64,000 nucleotides of DNA, taken from NCBI GenBank assembly GCA_022775045.1, contig JALFLB010000012.1, positions 35,038-99,037 on the forward strand, read 5' to 3'. Made by a program: the position numbers and the translations under genes. Under the pieces are notes generated by a model, which had not been told where the DNA came from, ran no database searches, and saw only the letters and a program-made list of their open reading frames with translations. Position 1 is the first letter of the stretch. The number at the start of each line of letters is the position of its first letter. This document shows, piece after piece, positions 8,298 to 17,481 of this stretch. This DNA is from Agathobacter sp. Its GTDB lineage: Bacteria > Bacillota > Clostridia > Lachnospirales > Lachnospiraceae.

Positions 8298-9569
8298 GTG
8301 CAGATTATGTATACATGCAGTTTGGAACGAATGACAGACAAGATTAAAACATTTTCAAAGTTTGGAGATGCCGGACATGGCGGAATTACCCGTTACTCTC
8401 TTTCTCCAGAGGCAATTATGGCAAGAAATGAATTTAAAAAGCGTATGGAGGCAATCGGAGCAACAATCGAAATTGACGATGTTGCCAATATGTACGCAAC
8501 GCTTCCGGGAAGCGATCCGGATGCAAAGAGAATTGTGATGGCGTCTCACTGTGATTCCGTAAAAAATGGCGGAAATTATGATGGAATCTTAGGTGTCATG
8601 TCTGCGATGGAGGTACTTGAGACCGTTGCGGAGAACAACATTCCGCATAAGCATCCTCTTACAGCGATGATCTGGACAAATGAGGAAGGTTCTCTCTATC
8701 CACCGGCAATGATGTGTTCCGGAATTGTGTGCTACGATTATCTGCCGGAAGATATCCGCAGCAAGTTCAAGTATGAAGACATGATGAATTCGAAGAGCAT
8801 TCTTGACAATACAAGCACTTTCGGCGAGGCGCTGGAAAAATCCGGGTTCAAAGGAGATAAGAAGTATCGTCTCTCTCCGGAAAATTATGAGTATTACTTT
8901 GAGACACATATCGAGCAGGGCCCAATCCTTGAGGATGCGGGAAATGATATCGGTGTCGTTGACTGTGTACTCGGTATGTTTAATTACCGCCTGAAATTCT
9001 ATGGACAGACCACCCATGCGGGAACTTTCCCGATGCCAAAGAGAAAGGATGCATTTTTAGCTGCATCACAGGCACTTTGTTATCTCCATGAAGAGATTGA
9101 CAAGCTGGGATACCCGGAACTTGTATATACAACAGGCGAGGTGGTATGCCATCCATGTGTACATACCTGTGTACCGGATTTCTTTGATTTTTCATTTGAT
9201 GCAAGACATGAGGATCCGAAGGTACTTGAGCAGGTTCTTGAAATTGTAAAGAGTTGTGCAGACAGAACCTGGGCAGGCTGTACCTGCGAAGTCGTAAAGG
9301 CTTGGAACCGCGATACCGTATACTGGGATAAGAAGCTGGTCGGATTTGTCAAGGAGGCAGCGGAAGAGCTTGGCGTATCGCACCAGTATATTCATTCCGG
9401 GGCCGGACATGACGCACAGTTTGCCGCATACATGCTCCCGGCAACAATGATTTTCGTACAGTCCAAGGATGGATTATCCCACTGTGAACCAGAGTATTCT
9501 TCACCAGAGCACTGTACGGAGGGCGCATCCGTTATGCTGAATGCCGTGCTCAAGGCAGACGCACAGTAA
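8298..9569 (+). CDS. M20-family ureidopropionase / allantoate amidohydrolase-like hydrolase
   Basis: This 423-residue metallo-hydrolase belongs to the HyuC/AllC group. Metal ligands are visible in ASHCDSVKNGGNYDGILG near residue 77, WTNEEGS near 120, ETHIEQGPILE near 200 and a C-terminal histidine in SHCEPEYSSPEH near 395. The substrate loop GAGHDAQ is also present. It would hydrolyse N-carbamoyl-beta-alanine to beta-alanine, CO2 and ammonia, the third step of reductive pyrimidine breakdown. It follows preA after 32 bases with an AAGGAAGG site. Allantoate or other N-carbamoyl substrates are possible, but context supports the beta-ureido role. Confidence 0.9.
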   Translation: MQIMYTCSLERMTDKIKTFSKFGDAGHGGITRYSLSPEAIMARNEFKKRMEAIGATIEIDDVANMYATLPGSDPDAKRIVMASHCDSVKNGGNYDGILGVMSAMEVLETVAENNIPHKHPLTAMIWTNEEGSLYPPAMMCSGIVCYDYLPEDIRSKFKYEDMMNSKSILDNTSTFGEALEKSGFKGDKKYRLSPENYEYYFETHIEQGPILEDAGNDIGVVDCVLGMFNYRLKFYGQTTHAGTFPMPKRKDAFLAASQALCYLHEEIDKLGYPELVYTTGEVVCHPCVHTCVPDFFDFSFDARHEDPKVLEQVLEIVKSCADRTWAGCTCEVVKAWNRDTVYWDKKLVGFVKEAAEELGVSHQYIHSGAGHDAQFAAYMLPATMIFVQSKDGLSHCEPEYSSPEHCTEGASVMLNAVLKADAQ

Positions 9570-9631
9570 AGAATTTGGATGATATTGACACTCACATCAT
9601 TTGGATAAATTAAGAAATGAGGTCAGAAGTG

Positions 9632-9769
9632 ATGAAGAAGATTCTAGTGAGCAAATGCCTGTATGGCGGAGAGATTGTCCGATACGATGGCGGTGATACG
9701 ACAGAAACAGACCCACGTTTTCTCGAATGGAAAGCAGCAGCTTATCTGGCAGAGCTTGAAGCACAGTAG
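9632..9769 (+). pseudogene. Truncated DUF523-like N-terminal fragment (45 residues)
   Basis: A short frame with a GAGGTCAGAAG ribosome site encodes a start that closely resembles DUF523 proteins (KKILVSKCLYGG followed by VRYDGGD), which are normally well over 100 residues. Here the reading stops after about 45 residues with an unrelated tail (AAAYLAELEAQ). It lies between the ureidopropionase and the kinase-like gene. I read it as the remnant of a deleted gene. A functional micro-protein is possible but there is no positive evidence for it. Confidence 0.5.
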
Positions 9770-9783
9770 CGGGAGGTGAAATC

Positions 9784-10410
9784 ATGCAGAATTATGTAAT
9801 TACAATAGCAAGAGGATTCGGAAGCGGAGGAAAGGATATCGGAACCCGGCTTGGAAAAGAACTTGGGATTCCCTGCTACGAGCGGCAGATTCTTACAATG
9901 GCGTCTGACCAGAGTGGAATCGACGAGAGCGTGTTTGTGGAGACGGACGAGAAGCTGCGGGGCAAGCATCTGGCGAATTTCCTGCGGCGGATGCCGGTCA
10001 GCGGCGTGGTAGAGCCGATGGAGCGAGATTTCATATCGGATGTAAATGTATTCAATATACAGGCGGATATCATTCGTACGCTGGCAAATACGGAGAGTTG
10101 TATCATCATCGGAAAATGTGCAGACGATATCTTGCGTAATTATAGTAACGTGATCAGTGTGTATGTGGAAGCACCGCGTGCCGCCTGTGTCAAATCAATT
10201 ATGGAGAAGATGCATGTTTCCGAAAAGCGTGCCAATTATCTGATTCAGACAACCGATAAATATCGCGCCAAGTACTACAGCTACTACACTTCCGGAAAGG
10301 ATTGGACGAACCCGACCAACTATGACCTGGTGCTCAACAGTGACAGGATCGGCCGTGAGAAATGTGTACAGTTAATTAAAGAATATGTCAAAATTCGTTT
10401 TGACCAGTAA
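9784..10410 (+). CDS. Cytidylate kinase-like family protein
   Basis: The 208-residue protein begins with the P-loop-like segment ITIARGFGSGGKDIGTRLGKELG typical of the cytidylate-kinase-like family (AAA_26) common in Clostridia. Later segments IIIGKCADDIL near residue 113 and VYVEAPRAACV near 125 match the same family. It is shorter and more diverged than true Cmk, so the phosphorylated substrate is unknown. It starts 14 bases after the DUF523-like fragment with a GGGAGGTG site, and a strong terminator follows it. A link to pyrimidine salvage is tempting from position only. Confidence 0.85.
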   Translation: MQNYVITIARGFGSGGKDIGTRLGKELGIPCYERQILTMASDQSGIDESVFVETDEKLRGKHLANFLRRMPVSGVVEPMERDFISDVNVFNIQADIIRTLANTESCIIIGKCADDILRNYSNVISVYVEAPRAACVKSIMEKMHVSEKRANYLIQTTDKYRAKYYSYYTSGKDWTNPTNYDLVLNSDRIGREKCVQLIKEYVKIRFDQ

Positions 10411-10411
10411 A

Positions 10412-10470
10412 TGAAAGATAGAAAGTCCTCACATGAAGTATTTCGTGTGGGGACTTTTCAATCTTTCATT
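10412..10470 (+). terminator. Long terminator hairpin
   Basis: GAAAGATAGAAAGTCC pairs with GGACTTTTCAATCTTTC around a small loop, with an inner CACATGA/TTCGTGTG stem. It separates the pyrimidine-side genes from the DUF975 operon. Confidence 0.75.
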
Positions 10471-10475
10471 TACTT

Positions 10476-10492
10476 GTTAAGATAATGTTAAG
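10476..10492 (+). promoter_or_regulatory. Direct repeat GTTAAG, period 11 (candidate OmpR-type regulator site)
   Basis: GTTAAG occurs at 10476-10481 and again at 10487-10492, exactly one helical turn apart, about 85 bases before the DUF975 gene. Direct repeats with 11-base spacing are typical binding sites of OmpR/PhoB-type regulators, and such a regulator is encoded two genes downstream. Autoregulation is an inference. A weak downstream promoter may use TTGATA near 10505. Confidence 0.4.
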
Positions 10493-10576
10493 GTTTGGCG
10501 AGTTTGATAGTAAGAATTCCATGCTAAGATAGGACCATAAAATAAATCACACGATTTGGAAAGAGGAGGAATTCAT

Positions 10577-11377
10577 ATGTGGAAACGTTCAGACCTGAAA
10601 GCGAGAGCGAAGGTTTCATTCAAACGTAACTATTGGAAGAGTGTGCTGATCAGTCTGCTGCTGGCACTGATTGTGGGAGGCAGCAGTGGTGGCGTTGCAA
10701 GTTCTGCAGGGAGTGGTGATGATCCGGAGAGCTACAATGTTACAGAGGAACACAAGAGTACGGAGAATGATGAGGACCTTCACGAGACGTTTAACGAATT
10801 GAATCAGGAAATGGAAAAGGATCTCGGACACTCAGGAAAAATTGCTTTTACAGTAGTTTTTGTTATTACATTTATAATCGTATTTATGGTATGTATGGCA
10901 ATCTTCATTATTCTGGCGGCATTTGTAGCAAATCCGCTGGAAGTAGGCTGCAAACGATTCTATCTGAGCAACTTAAATGAGCCGGCACAGGTTGGCAATA
11001 TCGGATACGCTTTTGACAACAATTACAAGAATACTGTGAAGACCATGTTCTTCCGTGACCTGTTCACCTTCTTGTGGAGTCTGCTTTTCATCATTCCAGG
11101 TATTGTGAAGGCATACGAGTACCAGATGATTCCGTACCTGCTTGCAGATAACCCGCAGATGACAAAGGAGCAGGCATTTGCTGAGAGCAAGCGCATGATG
11201 AATGGCCAGAAATGGAGAGCCTTTGTACTGGATCTGTCCTTCCTTGGATGGAATATTCTGTCGGCACTTACCATCGGAATTGTAGGAATCTTCTATGTAC
11301 AGCCGTATATGGATGCAACCCATGCAGCATTGTACGAAGCACTTCGTTATGGTACACCGAATAGTTCCGTGAACTAG
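10577..11377 (+). CDS. DUF975 family membrane protein
   Basis: About 266 residues, beginning MWKRSDLKARAKVSFKRNYWKSV, the typical DUF975 opening. The ATG at 10577 is chosen because an AGAGGAGGA site lies just before it; an upstream in-frame ATG at 10556 has none. There are about five hydrophobic segments, an acidic extracytoplasmic loop near residues 45-85, and the conserved piece GCKRFYLSN near 135. Family function is unknown. It is followed eight bases later by a two-component system, so it may be a target or sensor partner of that system. Confidence 0.85.
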   Translation: MWKRSDLKARAKVSFKRNYWKSVLISLLLALIVGGSSGGVASSAGSGDDPESYNVTEEHKSTENDEDLHETFNELNQEMEKDLGHSGKIAFTVVFVITFIIVFMVCMAIFIILAAFVANPLEVGCKRFYLSNLNEPAQVGNIGYAFDNNYKNTVKTMFFRDLFTFLWSLLFIIPGIVKAYEYQMIPYLLADNPQMTKEQAFAESKRMMNGQKWRAFVLDLSFLGWNILSALTIGIVGIFYVQPYMDATHAALYEALRYGTPNSSVN

Positions 11378-11385
11378 GAGAGAGT

Positions 11386-12069
11386 ATGAGTTATAAAATT
11401 TTAATTGCAGATGATGAGCCGGAGATTCGAAGTCTTCTTCGGCTCTATCTGGAGAATGAAAATTATGAGATTGTTGAGGCGGAGGATGGGCAGCAGGCAT
11501 TAGATCTGCTGCGCCGCCAAAAACCGGATCTGTGCGTTTTAGACATTATGATGCCTAAGATGGACGGATTTCATGTGCTACAGGAGATCCGGAAAGAGAG
11601 TAATGTTCCCGTCATGATTCTTTCTGCAAAGGATGCAGATTCGGAAAAAATTCTGGGGCTTAATCTCGGAGCGGATGATTATCTGGCAAAACCGTTTAAT
11701 CCATTGGAAGCGGTGGCACGGGTGAATTCCAATATCCGTCGATTTTACGCTCTCGGAACAGGGGAGGGAGCAGGGCATGCTTTACAGGTACGGGATCTGA
11801 CACTGGATCAGGAGGCATGTGTTCTTAAAAAGGGAGACAAAACCATTGAACTGACATCTGTTGAGTACCGGATCATGGAATTGTTTATGCAGCATCCGGG
11901 TAAAGTGTATACCAAGCAGCAGATTTATGAGCAGGGCTGGGGAGATATGTATGTGGTGGCAGACAACAATATCATGGTCTGTATCAGCAAGCTGCGTGCA
12001 AAACTCGATGAGGACCCGGCGGCCTATATCCGCACCATTCGCGGACTTGGTTATCGTCTGGAGAAGTAG
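11386..12069 (+). CDS. OmpR-family response regulator
   Basis: The 227-residue regulator has a receiver domain (residues 1-118) with acidic pocket IADDEPE, phospho-acceptor Asp in CVLDIMMPKMDG near residue 51, and Lys in YLAKPFNP near 101. The C-terminal winged helix (130-225) carries ELTSVEYRIMELFMQHPGKV and IRTIRGLGYRLEK. It resembles VanR-type regulators. Three bases separate it from its kinase gene. The GTTAAG direct repeats upstream of the operon could be its binding site. Confidence 0.93.
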   Translation: MSYKILIADDEPEIRSLLRLYLENENYEIVEAEDGQQALDLLRRQKPDLCVLDIMMPKMDGFHVLQEIRKESNVPVMILSAKDADSEKILGLNLGADDYLAKPFNPLEAVARVNSNIRRFYALGTGEGAGHALQVRDLTLDQEACVLKKGDKTIELTSVEYRIMELFMQHPGKVYTKQQIYEQGWGDMYVVADNNIMVCISKLRAKLDEDPAAYIRTIRGLGYRLEK

Positions 12070-12072
12070 TAT

Positions 12073-13284
12073 ATGCATAGAGAAGACAGTCTGCAGTGGT
12101 TTTTGATAAAAAAATTTATAGAGATTCTGGTTGTTGTCGGGATTGCAGAGTATGCAATCAATGTCATTGTTAATCAGTGTGTGATACCGCTTGTGCTGGT
12201 CCGGTTTTTCCCCGGATATGTGGATAGGATTACGGTAGGCGGATTTGAGATTATTCTTTTGATGATTGCAATTTTGCTGATTTTAGTAATAAGTGCGTTG
12301 CAGCTGATTCTTCCTGCTACAGTCAGGGATACCGCTCAGTTTTTGGGAGAGCAGGTTCAGAATGGTTTTTCCCACCTGATGCCGGAACTTCAAACAAACC
12401 TGTCCATTGTCCAGATGGATAAGCAAGAGGTGTTGCTCCTCTTTTTGATACTGGTTTTGGTGGCATATGTCATTCTGCTTCCATATATTATCGGGGCGGT
12501 TGTATTTGCGAGGATTATCATGCGGGAATTCAAACAGATCCAGAGGGAGAGGGAGGAAGCACAGAAGGAATTTGATCGAAAGCGGAATCTGATGCTTTCT
12601 GACATTGCTCATGATTTGCGAACACCGATGACAACCGTGTCGGGTTATGCAAAAGCACTTTCGGATGGCATGGTGACGGACCCGGAACGCAGACAGGAAT
12701 ACCTGGAGTCAATTCAGAACAAGTCCGTGCGGATGAACGATCTGATTAACCTGCTGTTCGAGTATGTGAAGCTGGACAGTGACGGTTTTACCCTTGACCG
12801 CAAGGAGTTGGATTTGTGTGAACTATTGCGGGAAAATGCGGCCCTTGTTTATTCCGATGTGGAGTCAGCAGGCATGGAGCTGGAGGTGGAGATTCCGGAG
12901 GAGAAAGCTCTGGTATCAGCAGATGCGGTGCAGCTGTCGCGGGTGGTGACAAATCTTCTTACGAATGCTATGCGACATAACGGATCGGGAACGAAGATTG
13001 GGCTTTTCATGATCCGGGAGCTTGACAGGATTTATATTCTGGTGGCGGACAGCGGATCTTTTATTTCGGATGAACTGCAGCAGAAGCTGTTTGAGCCCTT
13101 TGCAAGGGGAGATGATTCCAGAGGGAGCAGTGGGGGAAGTGGACTCGGGCTCTCCATCGCCAAAAAGATTGTACAGATGCATGGCTGGGATTTAAAGCTT
13201 GTGCAGCAGCCTCAGATTCAGCATTATGCAGGGGTGGAGCGCTATGCGAAGGCTTTTGTGATTACGCTCAACATGAATTTTTGA
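12073..13284 (+). CDS. Sensor histidine kinase (VanS-like)
   Basis: The 403-residue membrane kinase has two long hydrophobic segments (about residues 12-32 and 55-80) flanking an external loop, and a third near 115-145. HisKA has the phospho-histidine in MLSDIAHDLRTPMTTVSGY near residue 180. The ATPase domain shows the N-box RVVTNLLTNAMRHN near 295 and the G-box GSSGGSGLGLSIAKK near 355. It pairs with the regulator just upstream. The stimulus is unknown; the neighbouring DUF975 protein suggests an envelope signal. Confidence 0.92.
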   Translation: MHREDSLQWFLIKKFIEILVVVGIAEYAINVIVNQCVIPLVLVRFFPGYVDRITVGGFEIILLMIAILLILVISALQLILPATVRDTAQFLGEQVQNGFSHLMPELQTNLSIVQMDKQEVLLLFLILVLVAYVILLPYIIGAVVFARIIMREFKQIQREREEAQKEFDRKRNLMLSDIAHDLRTPMTTVSGYAKALSDGMVTDPERRQEYLESIQNKSVRMNDLINLLFEYVKLDSDGFTLDRKELDLCELLRENAALVYSDVESAGMELEVEIPEEKALVSADAVQLSRVVTNLLTNAMRHNGSGTKIGLFMIRELDRIYILVADSGSFISDELQQKLFEPFARGDDSRGSSGGSGLGLSIAKKIVQMHGWDLKLVQQPQIQHYAGVERYAKAFVITLNMNF

Positions 13285-13333
13285 CAGAAAATGGTTCCAT
13301 AATTGATTATTAATTATGAGAAGAAACTTCCTG

Positions 13334-13362
13334 TTGTATTTTATATGGGAAATCGATACAAT
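13334..13362 (+). promoter_or_regulatory. Predicted sigma-A promoter of the NfeD-stomatin operon
   Basis: TTGTAT at 13334-13339 and TACAAT at 13357-13362 are separated by 17 bases, about 40 bases before the NfeD gene. This is a consensus match only. Confidence 0.5.
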
Positions 13363-13400
13363 AAATCTGATAGAGGGAAAATGAAGAAAGGGGGATTTCT

Positions 13401-13859
13401 ATGAAAACAGTATTAGCTCTGACAGACCCATACATTATTTTGTGGGTCATACTGATTATTGCCTTTGTAGTTGGCGAATTGGTCAGTGTCGGTCTTACAT
13501 CAATCTGGTTTGCAGCAGGTTCGCTGGTGGCATTGATTGCCGCAGTGCTTGGAGCGGGACCTCTGGTGCAGTTTGCGTTTTTTCTTGCGGTGTCCGTACT
13601 GTTGCTTGCATCGACGAGAAAATGGGCGCAGAAGTACATCAATTCCAGGACGCAGAGCACAAATGCCGACCGCATTATCGGAGAGAGAATTAAGATTACA
13701 GAGCGTGTAAGTAACATTGATCAGACCGGGATGGCAGTTGTCCTGGGCAAAGAATGGACGGTACGTACCCGCTCAGATAGTGAGGTCATTGAAGTGGGAC
13801 AATATGCAAAGGTACTGGAAATCAGTGGTGTGAAGTTGATTGTTGAAAAGGAGGATTAG
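13401..13859 (+). CDS. NfeD family membrane protein
   Basis: The 152-residue protein has two or three membrane segments (IILWVILIIAFVVGELVSV, SIWFAAGSLVALIAAVLGA, LVQFAFFLAVSVLLLAS) followed by a small soluble beta-barrel (OB-like) domain from about residue 90. This is the short NfeD layout without the protease domain. The stomatin/SPFH gene follows three bases later, the usual partner. Such pairs organise membrane microdomains; the exact role here is unknown. The ribosome site is GAAAGGGGG. Confidence 0.9.
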   Translation: MKTVLALTDPYIILWVILIIAFVVGELVSVGLTSIWFAAGSLVALIAAVLGAGPLVQFAFFLAVSVLLLASTRKWAQKYINSRTQSTNADRIIGERIKITERVSNIDQTGMAVVLGKEWTVRTRSDSEVIEVGQYAKVLEISGVKLIVEKED

Positions 13860-13862
13860 AAT

Positions 13863-14795
13863 ATGCCAGGAATGGGAATGTTAGCGCTGGTGATTATCAT
13901 CATTATCGCGCTGGTAATTATTGTAAGTTGTGTAAAGATTGTACCGCAGGCACATGCGGCAGTTGTTGAGCGATTGGGCGGTTATTTGACCACATGGTCG
14001 GTAGGACTTCATTTCAAAGTGCCGTTTATTGATCGAATCGCAAGAAATGTTCTTTTAAAAGAGCAGGTTGTTGATTTTCCACCGCAGCCGGTAATTACGA
14101 AGGATAACGTAACAATGCAGATTGATACGGTAGTGTATTTTGAGATTACGGATCCGAAGCTGTATGCATATGGTGTAGAGAACCCAATCATGGCAATCGA
14201 GAATCTGACTGCTACTACGCTTCGTAACATTATCGGTGATCTTGAGCTGGATGAGACACTGACATCACGCGAGACGATTAATACCAAGATGCGTGCAACA
14301 CTTGATGTTGCAACGGATCCATGGGGTATCAAGGTAAACCGTGTTGAGCTTAAGAACATCATTCCGCCTAAGGCAATTCAGGATGCCATGGAGAAGCAGA
14401 TGAAGGCAGAGCGTGAGCGTCGTGAGGCAATTCTTCGTGCAGAGGGTGAGAAGAAGTCTACGATTCTTGTTGCAGAGGGTAATAAGGAATCTGCAATTCT
14501 TGATGCAGAGGCAGAGAAGCAGGCAGCCATTCTTCGTGCTGAGGCACAGAAGGAAGCAACCATCAAGGAGGCAGAAGGTCAGGCAGCTGCAATTCTTAAG
14601 ATTCAGCAGGCGAACGCAGATGGACTTCGTATGTTAAAGGAGGCATCTCCGGACAGTGCCGTGTTGCAGCTCAAGAGTTTAGAAGCTTTTGCCAAGGCGG
14701 CAGACGGCAAGGCAACCAAAATCATTATTCCATCAGAAATTCAGGGAATTGCAGGGCTCAGCAAGTCCATCGTAGAGGTCGCAAAGGAAAATTAA
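13863..14795 (+). CDS. SPFH/Band 7 stomatin-like protein
   Basis: The 310-residue protein has an N-terminal membrane anchor (MLALVIIIIIALVIIVSCV), the SPFH domain with VPQAHAAVVERLGGYL near residue 28 and the stretch VLLKEQVVDFPPQPVITKDNV near 60. A long Ala/Glu-rich coiled coil follows (about 175-245) with repeated ILRAEGEKK-like units. It forms a unit with NfeD directly upstream. Related proteins (QmcA, stomatin) form oligomeric membrane scaffolds. Confidence 0.93.
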   Translation: MPGMGMLALVIIIIIALVIIVSCVKIVPQAHAAVVERLGGYLTTWSVGLHFKVPFIDRIARNVLLKEQVVDFPPQPVITKDNVTMQIDTVVYFEITDPKLYAYGVENPIMAIENLTATTLRNIIGDLELDETLTSRETINTKMRATLDVATDPWGIKVNRVELKNIIPPKAIQDAMEKQMKAERERREAILRAEGEKKSTILVAEGNKESAILDAEAEKQAAILRAEAQKEATIKEAEGQAAAILKIQQANADGLRMLKEASPDSAVLQLKSLEAFAKAADGKATKIIIPSEIQGIAGLSKSIVEVAKEN

Positions 14796-14819
14796 AAACG
14801 GTAGAACGAGTGTAAAAAA

Positions 14820-14851
14820 GCAGGACTATCCCGTGGGATGGTCCTGTTTTT
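14820..14851 (+). terminator. Rho-independent terminator after the stomatin gene
   Basis: CAGGACTATCCC pairs with GGGATGGTCCTG, leaving a tiny GT loop, and is followed by a TTTTT run. It ends the NfeD-stomatin transcript. Confidence 0.88.
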
Positions 14852-14886
14852 GTATAAAAGTACTTTATTTGCGTATATGAAAATGG

Positions 14887-14943
14887 TATACTAAACATTA
14901 ATATGGCATTTTATTTTCCGATGGATTGCGCCGGAGACCGGCG
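14887..14943 (+). promoter_or_regulatory. Probable gdpP promoter -10 and GC-rich leader hairpin
   Basis: A TATACT box lies at 14887-14892; no convincing -35 box is seen at the right distance. Downstream, CGCCGG-AGA-CCGGCG at 14929-14943 forms a tight hairpin followed by TTTAT, about 20 bases before the start codon. It could limit transcription or ribosome access of gdpP. Confidence 0.3.
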
Positions 14944-14966
14944 TTTATAAAAACAAGGAGAGCAAG

Positions 14967-17018
14967 ATGAAATCAAAGGTTCGATTTAAGGGTAAGATGA
15001 AGTCTTATCTGTGTTGGCCTCTATTACTGACCATTCCTCTGGTATTGGCAGATATAGGGTTTTATTTTTATGATGTCTCGACAGGGATTGTGATGTCTGG
15101 CTTTACGATTATCTATTTTACGCTGGAGCTGTGTCTGTATCAGTATATGAAGCCCCAGTTGACGAATGAGATCGTTAATTTTGCCATGCAGTATGCGACA
15201 GTACAGAAGAGGCTGCTGAATGAATTTGAGATTCCGTATGCCCTGCTCGATTATACCGGCAAAATTTTGTGGGTCAATGAACAATTTTCGGAACTGACGG
15301 GGGTTGACCGGGATTATCATAAGTCGATCACTACCCTGTTTTCTACGATAACCCGGGAGTTTCTCCAGAAAAACGATGGGACACAGAATGTACGTCTGGA
15401 AAAGCAGAACCATGTTTTCCGGATTTCACTGAACCGGATCTATTTTGACGACATTATGGAGCAGAGCAGCGCAATTGAGATGGAGGGATCCGAGGATTTC
15501 CTTACGGCGTTGTATTTGTTTGATGAAACGGAGCTGAATCATTATAAGCAGGAAAATTTGGAACAGAAACAGGTTTCTGCTTTGGTGTATATTGATAATT
15601 ATGAGGAAGCGCTTGACAGTATCGAAGATGTAAAGAGATCTCTTCTGATTGCACTTGTTGACCGGAAGGTAAACCAGTATTTTGCCAAGAGGGATGCGCT
15701 TGTACGCAAGATAGAGAAAGATAAGTATTTTGTTGTATTCAAATATAAATACTTAAAGCCAATGATGGAAGATAAATTCAGCGTACTCGAGGATGTGAAA
15801 ACAGTCAAGGTTGGCAACGAGATGGCGGTAACACTCAGTATTGGTGTCGGAATCAAAGGATCTTCCTATAATGAGGGATATGAGCAGGCCCGTGCTGCCA
15901 TTGATCTTGCCCTTGGACGAGGCGGGGATCAGGTTGTCGTTAAGGAAGGTGAAGAGATTGCCTATTTCGGCGGCAAGGCGAAGCAGGTTGAGAGGAATAC
16001 TCGTGTGAAGGCCCGCGTGAAGGCACATGCGCTTCATGAAATTATAGAGAGCCGAGAGAATGTGATCATCATGGGGCACAGCCTGACAGATGTGGATGCC
16101 CTTGGTGCCGGAATCGGTATTTTCTGTGCAGCCCGGGTTCTTGGGAAAAAAGCACAGATTGTCATCAATGAGCCAACTACATCGATTCGTCCGTTAATGG
16201 AGTGTTTTTCATCGGAGAAGGGGTATCCGGAGGATATGTTTATCGATAGCGAGACTGCGCTTGATATGGTCAACCGCAACACGCTTGTGATGGTGGTCGA
16301 TACAAACCGGCCAAGCTATACGGAGTGTCCGGAACTGCTGACCCAGACAGATACGATCGTAGTTTTTGATCATCACCGGCAAAGCAGCGAAGTTATTGAG
16401 AATCCAATTCTGTCCTACATTGAGCCATATGCGTCCTCCGCATGTGAGATGGTGGCAGAGGTGCTGCAGTATTTTCAGGAGGGATTTAAGCTTTCCTCGG
16501 AGGAGGCAGACTGCATTTATGCAGGAATTCTCATTGATACGAACAATTTTATGACAAAAACGGGCGTTCGGACATTCGAAGCTGCAGCCTATCTGAAACG
16601 TTCCGGCGCAGAGGTCACCAGAGTCCGTAAGATGCTGAGGAATGATATGGCTTGCTATAAGGCGAGGGCCGAGGCTGTCCGCCATGCCGAGGTATACCGC
16701 GGTGCATTTGCCATCTCGGTCTGCCCGAGTGAGGATCTTGAAAGTCCGACGATTGTCGGTGCGCAGGCAGCAAATGAGCTGCTTAACATTATTGGGATTA
16801 AGGCATCGTTCGTTTTGACAGAATATTCCGGCAAAATTTATATCAGTTCCCGTTCCATTGACGAGATTAATGTGCAGTTGATCATGGAGAGGCTGGGTGG
16901 AGGTGGTCATTTGAATGTGGCAGGCGCACAGCTGACAAACTGCACAATATCGCAGGCAAAGCATGCGATTATGGAAACATTGGATGAAATGCTTAAAGAA
17001 GGAGATATACAGGAATGA
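14967..17018 (+). CDS. gdpP: Cyclic-di-AMP phosphodiesterase GdpP (YybT family)
   Basis: The 683-residue membrane enzyme has two N-terminal membrane helices (about 15-35 and 40-58), a degenerate PAS domain (about 75-170), a degenerate GGDEF domain (about 190-310), and C-terminal DHH/DHHA1 domains. Catalytic motifs are [16 protein letters not shown] near residue 368, [10 protein letters not shown] near 440, VVFDHHRQS near 465, [15 protein letters not shown] near 518 and [12 protein letters not shown] near 640. It degrades c-di-AMP, which controls potassium and wall homeostasis. It overlaps the start of rplI by four bases, the usual gdpP-rplI-dnaB arrangement. Confidence 0.95.
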   Translation: MKSKVRFKGKMKSYLCWPLLLTIPLVLADIGFYFYDVSTGIVMSGFTIIYFTLELCLYQYMKPQLTNEIVNFAMQYATVQKRLLNEFEIPYALLDYTGKILWVNEQFSELTGVDRDYHKSITTLFSTITREFLQKNDGTQNVRLEKQNHVFRISLNRIYFDDIMEQSSAIEMEGSEDFLTALYLFDETELNHYKQENLEQKQVSALVYIDNYEEALDSIEDVKRSLLIALVDRKVNQYFAKRDALVRKIEKDKYFVVFKYKYLKPMMEDKFSVLEDVKTVKVGNEMAVTLSIGVGIKGSSYNEGYEQARAAIDLALGRGGDQVVVKEGEEIAYFGGKAKQVERNTRVKARVKAHALHEIIESRENVIIMGHSLTDVDALGAGIGIFCAARVLGKKAQIVINEPTTSIRPLMECFSSEKGYPEDMFIDSETALDMVNRNTLVMVVDTNRPSYTECPELLTQTDTIVVFDHHRQSSEVIENPILSYIEPYASSACEMVAEVLQYFQEGFKLSSEEADCIYAGILIDTNNFMTKTGVRTFEAAAYLKRSGAEVTRVRKMLRNDMACYKARAEAVRHAEVYRGAFAISVCPSEDLESPTIVGAQAANELLNIIGIKASFVLTEYSGKIYISSRSIDEINVQLIMERLGGGGHLNVAGAQLTNCTISQAKHAIMETLDEMLKEGDIQE

Positions 17019-17461
17019 AAATAATATTATTGGAAGACGTAAAAGCACTTGGAAAAAAAGGTGAGATTGTAACAGTAAGTGATGGGTATGCACGGAATGC
17101 GATTCTGCCGAAAAAGCTTGGGGTGGAAGCTACGAGTAAGAATTTAAATGATCTAAAGCTTCAGAACCAGCATGCGGATAAGGTTGCAGCTGAAAATTTA
17201 GAGCATGCGAAGGAGCTTGCCAAGACAGTTGAGACGCAGAAGGTTGTTGTCAAAATTAAGACCGGTGAGGGAGGAAAGATTTTTGGTTCCATTTCTACCA
17301 AAGAGATTGCTCAAGCGGCAAAGGAACAGACCGGATTGGATCTGGATAAGAAGAAAATGCAGTTGAGCGATCCCATCAAGGCATTGGGAACTTATGAAGT
17401 TTCCGTTAAGCTTCATCCAAAGGTTACAGCGAAACTGTCAGTGCAGGTAGTAGAAGAGTAA
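17015..17461 (+). CDS. rplI: 50S ribosomal protein L9
   Basis: The 148-residue protein starts [34 protein letters not shown], the highly conserved L9 N-terminal domain that binds 23S rRNA. A long connecting helix (about 45-75) and a C-terminal domain with [16 protein letters not shown] and [11 protein letters not shown] follow. Length is normal. It overlaps the gdpP stop by four bases and precedes dnaB by 20 bases. Confidence 0.97.
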   Translation: MKIILLEDVKALGKKGEIVTVSDGYARNAILPKKLGVEATSKNLNDLKLQNQHADKVAAENLEHAKELAKTVETQKVVVKIKTGEGGKIFGSISTKEIAQAAKEQTGLDLDKKKMQLSDPIKALGTYEVSVKLHPKVTAKLSVQVVEE

Positions 17462-17481
17462 AAGGAATAGGAGGAAAACGC

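Noticed and set aside
16209..17093. Long open frame (about 294 codons) on the minus strand across gdpP and the start of rplI
   Set aside because: It is antisense to two certain genes, its composition (Cys/His rich, few motifs) looks like a shadow frame, and it has no ribosome site.
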